Positions 58,615 through 64,000 of a stretch of 64,000 bases of DNA are shown piece after piece. The stretch spans positions 248,001-312,000 of the forward strand of contig JAKZZE010000002.1 of NCBI GenBank assembly GCA_024220505.1, written 5' to 3'. Source of the stretch: Rhizopus arrhizus (lineage: Eukaryota; Mucoromycota; Mucoromycetes; Mucorales; Rhizopodaceae). The translations under genes and the position numbers were made by a program. Position 1 is the first letter of the stretch. Every line of letters begins with the position of its first letter. The notes beneath the pieces are model-generated. The model made no database searches. It saw only the letters and a program-made list of their open reading frames with translations, and had not been told where the DNA came from.

Positions 58615-61013
58615 TTTCCTTATAGATATAAAGATAAGAAGAAAAGATATTCACTGTATTCAAAAGCGAAGAAAAATATATTGAATTTTAAAAAGCGAAT
58701 AATTTTTAGCCAAAAAGCAAAAAAAGGTAAAAGTTTTGATACAAAAATTGTTTTTTACATTGTTAAAATACTACTTGTAATATCTAAATTACGGTAGTTG
58801 TAGCATGAATGCTGTTTAAAGAAAAATTTCACTCAGAGTCTCTCTTTATAAATATTGTTAATTATTTTTTTTTATCAGAAAGCAAATTTAGAGAAAAGGA
58901 AGATTATTAGAGCAGTACAGTATTGGAATATATGCCAAAAAGTTTTGCTAGCCATCTTAGATCTAAAATATGAATAGGATAAGTTTAAAGAAAATAGGAT
59001 AGATCAGTGAACCTTACTTGAAATAGATATCCGACGCTGGTCTTTTCATTCTAACAATTGAATTGTAGGTATTTATCCAATGCCTTTGTAATTCTAACGT
59101 GTTTGGTATTACAATCTTTACTGAGACTTTTGTGATATTCTCTTCAGAGTTGCTAACAAATGAATTGAGTGTTGAATTTGTAAGTATTTTTTTAAGAAAA
59201 CTACCTACATCAATTATCTCTTTTATCTTCATAATCCAGAATCAAACGCCAAACGTGGACAATAAAGACAAAGAAAAAAGTTTATAGGTCGTAATTTGTA
59301 ATTTGTTTTTTTTAAAGAACTGGTATTCCAGATAATTTGCTATTTGCTTACAGAATTTCATTGGCATCAGTTTCCATGAATGCATTTTTTTTTTGAGAGG
59401 TTGTTTCCTATGAACTTGTCTCATTATTTCTGTCTAAAATCATCTAGTATCTGCTCCTCTTCATTGTGTACAGTCTTACTGCTCGTTTGAAAGCTTAAAT
59501 TGTTTTACAGTCTTCCATATTCAACCTTAATATTATTCTATGATATAAAAAATAAGTGTTTGCTTTAATACATAAGAATGAATGTATATTAATTGTGTTA
59601 TTACTTGACTGAAAAGATGAAATGATATTAAAGTGAGTAGATATAGACCTGATCGTCTACAGAGCTCGTTTTCTGTTACTAGTAGATACAAGTGGGTATG
59701 TACAAGAAATATGTTTGTTAGCTATCACAATGCATGAGTAAGCACATATCCTTAAATAGCACAAGTCTATTTCCGGTACATATCAAATTGGGTTGACAAC
59801 TATTCGTTGTTCTCTCTCTCGCCTTGTCTCTACCACAATAATAACTTCATTACTTTTAAAAGAATGTAGCTAAGGTCTTCTAATACAGAAGATGATCTTT
59901 TCTCCCCAAACACGGAATCAGTAAGATCAAACTTTAAGATGATTTTTAAGTATGCTTTTCTTTAGCTTGTTATATTTCTGATCAACATACATTCAGGTAC
60001 AAGGCTCTCAACAATGCATATCTGGTCATGCTTGTACATCAATGAGCAGGTTGTCTTTAGTAGTCAAGTGCTGTTTGGAAAATGGATGACTGTAGACCAT
60101 TAACAACAACAACAACAAAGCAATAGCATGCCATAGAAAAGTACTTTGGTATTGAACATGTTTATCAGAATAGGGTTTTATACATCAACAATTTCTTCAT
60201 TTATAAGAACATCATTATTTCTTTTACAGACCTTTAACCATATTCGTGTACTCTCAATCAAATAAAGCATTTGCTGTCATATAAACAGTATTGATTACTG
60301 ACACTAATGATTATTGCTGCTGTGAATGGTATTTGATCAAAGTCAACAAATAGAGCAAATGAAATTGTGTGCATTCAAAGAATAATACATCATGCTCTGT
60401 TCTGTTTCTGCTTGTGGACAACTTTGAAAGTTGAATCCATGAAAGCATGTACAATGAGCAAGTTAAATGACCACGTCATTCAATGAGTGACGTCTGATTT
60501 AATATTTAATAGATCAGTAAGTGTATTGAATGCTTTTAAAGCAAGGGGGAGTCCTGTTATTTATTGCATAACATTCCATGTGCAACGAGAAATGATTCGC
60601 TTTTACGATCAGTGAACACTTTTGCTCTAGAAGAAGGTACTTAGAAGATTTGTTATGAGAAATATAATGATTCTTGAAGGAATTTCTTTATCTTTATTTC
60701 ATCAAAAGAAGCCCTTTTTCTTTTTTTGGTTTAAAGAGACACTAAAGATCAGATCAGGTTGTGACCTTTTTTTTTGTGTTTACTAAGAAGAGTCATCGAT
60801 TACAAAAAAAAAAAAAAAAAAAAATATTTTCCTTATCTTTTTTCCTCTTTTTATTTCATTAATAATAATGGTAATATTATCCATACTGTTTGTCAATATT
60901 TTTAATAATAAAACATGTATATTAGGAATCATTAGCACAAGATAATAACCATTTATTAGAGGTAATAATAATAATAATAAAGAAGCCATAAAGCAAACTG
61001 TTATGGTTAGCCT
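58615..61013. other. Intergenic region, no supported gene
   Basis: About 2.4 kb of AT-rich DNA. It holds an (AAC)5 run near 60102-60117, an A20 run near 60803 and minus-strand ORFs at 59014-59232 and 59242-59424 with no recognised domain. The last part likely holds the promoter of the kinase gene. Confidence 0.5.
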
Positions 61014-61017
61014 ATGA
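61003..61017 (+). promoter_or_regulatory. Short upstream ORF overlapping the kinase start codon
   Basis: ATG GTT AGC CTA TGA at 61003-61017 ends with a TGA that overlaps the kinase ATG at 61014 (ATGA). In the mRNA this could couple termination to re-initiation. The transcript start is unknown, so it may lie outside the mRNA. Confidence 0.35.
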
Positions 61018-62542
61018 TGATGGAAAATAATACAAAAATCCATAATCGCCGACAATTATCTCATGGATTAGAAATCAACACTAACCTTTCGAAAACCAAC
61101 GCCTTTTTTAATGCCAGTGATATACCCACGCCTCGTCCACCTCCTTCAATATCTCGGAAAATATCAATTAAACAAAATACGCATCCAGTTGAACCTGAAG
61201 AAGTGCATCATGAAACAAGTAATACTTACGCTAGTCGTCTTCGTAACCTTGTGAACGGCGCACGTCAAACATCTGTAGCACCAGCACCTATACCCCAGTA
61301 CCTGAACAAGATACCAACCGAACAAGTACCTTCACCCACTAGTTTTTCTGAAGATGAAATCATCGCATTACCCACGCCCAAGCCGAGTCATTCAGGGGAA
61401 ATGAAGAGAAAGTATTTGATTACAAAGAAACCAGAACAGATACCAATCATTACTTCCTGTCTCAGTCCATCCATTCCAAACCATCTGCCTAAATTGTCAA
61501 ATGAGCCTATGTTGGGTGATTATGCAGAACAGTCTAAAAAGCACCAAGAAATACAGAATAGCGCGATTCATGTGATGGATGAAGATGTCATTGGGAAACA
61601 GATAGGCTCTTTTCGAATTAGTAAACTATTAGGTGTCGGTGCATTCTCAAAAGTGTATGTGGGAGATCATTTAGAAGAAAAAAAGTTTTATGCTCTAAAG
61701 ATCATACAAAAAGGAAAATTATTAAATGACCCACGAATAAGGTCAAGTATAGAAAGAGAGATTGGAATATTAAAGGTACATTATTTATTCTGATGACAAT
61801 TATAACAAAATTCTATAAATAGTACATTGATCATACAAATATTGTTCATCTGGAAGCTACTATGGAAACTGAACATTTCATTTGCATTGTATTGGAATAT
61901 GTAGAAGGAGGTGAACTGTTTGATTTTGTACAGAAAATGCATTACCAGTCAAGGCTTGTTCAACAAAAGGTCAATGAAGTGATGATCAAGAGTTTATTTC
62001 TACAATTAGTGAATGCAGTAAGATGGTTGCATGAACATCATATCGTACACAGAGATTTGAAATTAGAAAGTGAGTTGTCTAAGATGTAGTAATGTAAAAT
62101 ACTAATGAATCATATCACAGACATATTGATCCACAAAGAAAATGAACAAGTTACATTAAAAATAACCGACTTTGGTTTGGCAAGAGTAGTTGATCCAGAA
62201 GCGCCTTTATTAACCACTCGTTGTGGAAGTGAAGAATATGCAGCACCAGAGATTGTGCAAGGCAAAGAATATGATGGAAGAAAAACTGATACTTGGGCAT
62301 TGGGTATCATATTATATGCTCTCTTAGTAGGTTATTTACCATTCCGTTATGACACACGTAAACAAGAAAAAGTATCCCAGTTATTCTATCGTATCGTAAA
62401 AGCAGAAGTAAAATGGCCCACAGATGATCTTTCAGAAATAAGCTCAGAAGCCAAATTTGTTGTAGCTAGGATACTGGAAAGAAATCCAGAAAAGAGAATT
62501 CATATCAATGATATTGAACATTTACCTTGGTTTAACATGTAA
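61014..62542 (+). CDS. CAMK/CAMKL-type Ser/Thr protein kinase
   Basis: Seen: three exons. A disordered head of about 190 residues (Pro/Ser-rich) precedes the kinase domain: GSFRISKLLGVGAFSKVYVG (Gly loop), YALKIIQKGKLL (Lys), YIDHTNIVHLEATM, FICIVLEYVEGGELFDFV, HHIVHRDLKLE joined across an intron to NILIHKENEQVTLKITDFGL, RCGSEEYAAPEIV, DTWALGIILYALLVGYLPF and ERNPEKRIHINDIEHLPWF. All catalytic residues (Lys, HRD Asp, DFG Asp) are present. The protein ends right after the domain. Known: RCGSEEYAAPE occurs in a subset of fungal CAMKL kinases. Substrate unknown. Three in-frame Met codons stand at the start (61014, 61017, 61020). Confidence 0.9.
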
Positions 62543-63250
62543 TAATATTCACCTTTTTCTCTTTTATACTTTTTTTTTTTTTGTAATCACATTTGTTAGT
62601 TAAAGGAAACAAATAATTCTTTAATCATACAATAAGAGAGAAGCAGAAGAAGAAAAAAAGAGGGTTGTCGTATCCTTTTGTTCATTGGGTCCTAATGATT
62701 TTGATGCTTAGCTTAGTTTTAATTTCAAAAGAAAAATCATGCAAAAATGTAACAGAAAGTGAAATGATTTCTACAATTTAACCATCACTTGATCAGAGTT
62801 CTATTGTTAGTGGATGGAATTATTTCACACTATCTTAATGCAAAGAATCCTTTGCTTACCATTTCCAGGGGTGTGTGAGAGAAAAAGAGAGAGAGAAAGA
62901 GACGAAAAGTGTGTGTAGCTTATTTAATTATATGCAGCCGATAATCTCCAATAGGATGTCTACATGAACAAAGATGAGGTATGAAGAATGATTGAACTTG
63001 TAGTTATTCAATCGTAAATGATGGGTTTATTGAAAGTCAATGAATCACAAACCAAACAGAGACAGAATATCAAATTGATTTATTGAATAAGGATGTTTAT
63101 GGTAACAATAAGGTGGTTTTATTTGTCGGTTACCTTTTATAGAAAACTCAAATCGTATTCAACCATAGAATTCCTTTAAGCTTCTTTTCCCTTTCCTTTC
63201 CTTTCTTTTTAATTGTTTTACTACTTTTTTATTCTTAATCTATAATTCAT
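62543..63250. other. Intergenic region
   Basis: A/T-rich sequence with GA-rich tracts near 62635-62660 and 62878-62910. Probably the terminator of the kinase gene and the promoter of the next gene. No gene seen. Confidence 0.45.
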
Positions 63251-64000
63251 ATGGAAACAGAAGAAACTGAAAACAACCCGAGAACAGTGAGATCAAATTG
63301 GTTGATTTATTCATGGAATCAGATATCGAGAGCAAACAAGGTCATTTTGATCCTATCACTTTTATTAGTGATCTTACAAGTAAGACAAAAAATTAACATA
63401 AAAAAGAAAAGTGGTAAAGATAATGATGATCTTATTAGGTTTCTGCTACAATAACAGTGTTAATCATTGGACATAGTAACAAAATACAACCTCCTCCTCA
63501 CTGTGAAGAACCTCTAGAAATCTATTTAATCATTTACGTCATTCGAGTCGGCCTATCTTTTCCCCTCATCATTTATCAGCATCTTTCACAAAGACATAGG
63601 AATGAAGATGATTCAAATTTCATGATGAGCGGATGGGCTTATCGACTCAAGTCACTTTTAGACTTATTTTCTATTCTTTGGTTCATCGTTGGCAATTATC
63701 TTATATTCTCTCCTTCTAATTGTTCAACAGATGCTTCTTTATTTTACTATACTATTTTGGCTTTTGTCATTTTAGGTTATGCATTGCTTTTGATACCCAT
63801 TGTGATCTGCATTTCTGCCATTTTTTGCTTACCATTTGTATTAGGTAGACCAACTGTACGATGATGTATCCATCCTAATCTGTTGAATAGTGGCAATGCG
63901 TAGTTTTAACATCAATGTATCCGCTTTCATGGAAGGTGGTACGAAAGAAGACCTTGGAAAAATTCCTGTATTTAAATACAAGGCACCAACGAATGAAGAT
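63251..64000 (+). CDS. Multi-pass membrane protein, possible RING E3 ligase (3' end outside window)
   Basis: Seen: exon 1 METEETENN..SNWLIYSWNQ and a first helix VILILSLLLVILQ joined to VSATITVLIIG; a second helix IYLIIYVIRVGLSFPLIIY; then GWAYRLKSLLDLFSILWFIVG; then FYYTILAFVILGYALLLIPI and VICISAIFCLPFVL. The next exon (from about 63893) reads VAMRSFNINVSAFMEGGTKE and PVFKYKAPTNED up to the window end. Known: this layout of four helices followed by VFKYK.P and an acidic stretch is that of membrane RING-H2 ligases, whose RING would lie downstream. The RING itself is not visible, so the ligase call is inferred. Confidence 0.6.

Overview
This window is AT-rich eukaryotic nuclear DNA with many short (about 45-80 nt) GT-AG introns, branch sites of the TACTAA/CTGAC type, very tight gene spacing and long A/T homopolymers. 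The gene set (short ORFs split by tiny introns, a Twinkle-type mitochondrial helicase, fungal Rpt2, Sft2, Akr1 and a fungal-style homeobox factor) points to an early-diverging filamentous fungus, most probably Mucoromycota/Mucorales. This placement is inferred from protein character, not from a database search. About 30 nuclear genes are recognisable. No CRISPR array, bacterial operon, rRNA or tRNA was seen.

Layout. 0-7.6 kb: the 3' part of a CAMK-like kinase, a mitochondrial 2-oxodicarboxylate carrier, a transposase relic, a metaxin, an RNase P/MRP p30 subunit and a small lineage-type protein. 7.6-12.8 kb: about 5 kb with no convincing gene. 12.8-24.7 kb: a peroxisomal dienoyl-CoA isomerase, the large N-recognin UBR1, ribosomal protein uL15, a two-ubiquitin/AN1 zinc-finger fusion and the spliceosomal factor CWF18. 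24.7-29.3 kb: a decayed and an intact copy of the same Tc1/mariner-type transposon, with a MIT-like hypothetical gene between them. 29.8-45.3 kb: AKR1, SWT1, a homeobox gene, proteasome RPT2, TatD nuclease, helicase-only Twinkle, a TBC RabGAP, UXT-type prefoldin and TMEM97. 45.3-47.3 kb: relic-rich intergenic DNA. 47.3-58.6 kb: a PQ-loop transporter, a hexokinase-like pseudoenzyme, VPS9, HOOK, SFT2 and glyoxylate/hydroxypyruvate reductase. 61-64 kb: a second CAMK-like kinase and the start of a membrane protein, possibly a RING ligase.

The genes are ordinary housekeeping functions without operon logic. Recurring themes are membrane traffic (VPS9, TBC, HOOK, SFT2, AKR1), ubiquitin/proteasome (UBR1, Ub2-AN1, RPT2) and organelle biology (ODC, metaxin, Twinkle, GRHPR, ECH1). 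Convergent pairs often end within 4-27 bp of each other.

The most notable points are: (1) a hexokinase homologue whose catalytic Asp and phosphate loop are both replaced; (2) a diubiquitin-AN1 fusion with an intact processing site; (3) a Twinkle lacking the primase half; (4) an intact DD34E transposon with identical 140-bp inverted repeats, whose decayed sibling lies against the CWF18 start codon; (5) several conserved genes that are out of frame by one base at A-runs, which looks like homopolymer undercalling in the assembly. No wholly new multi-gene system was found.
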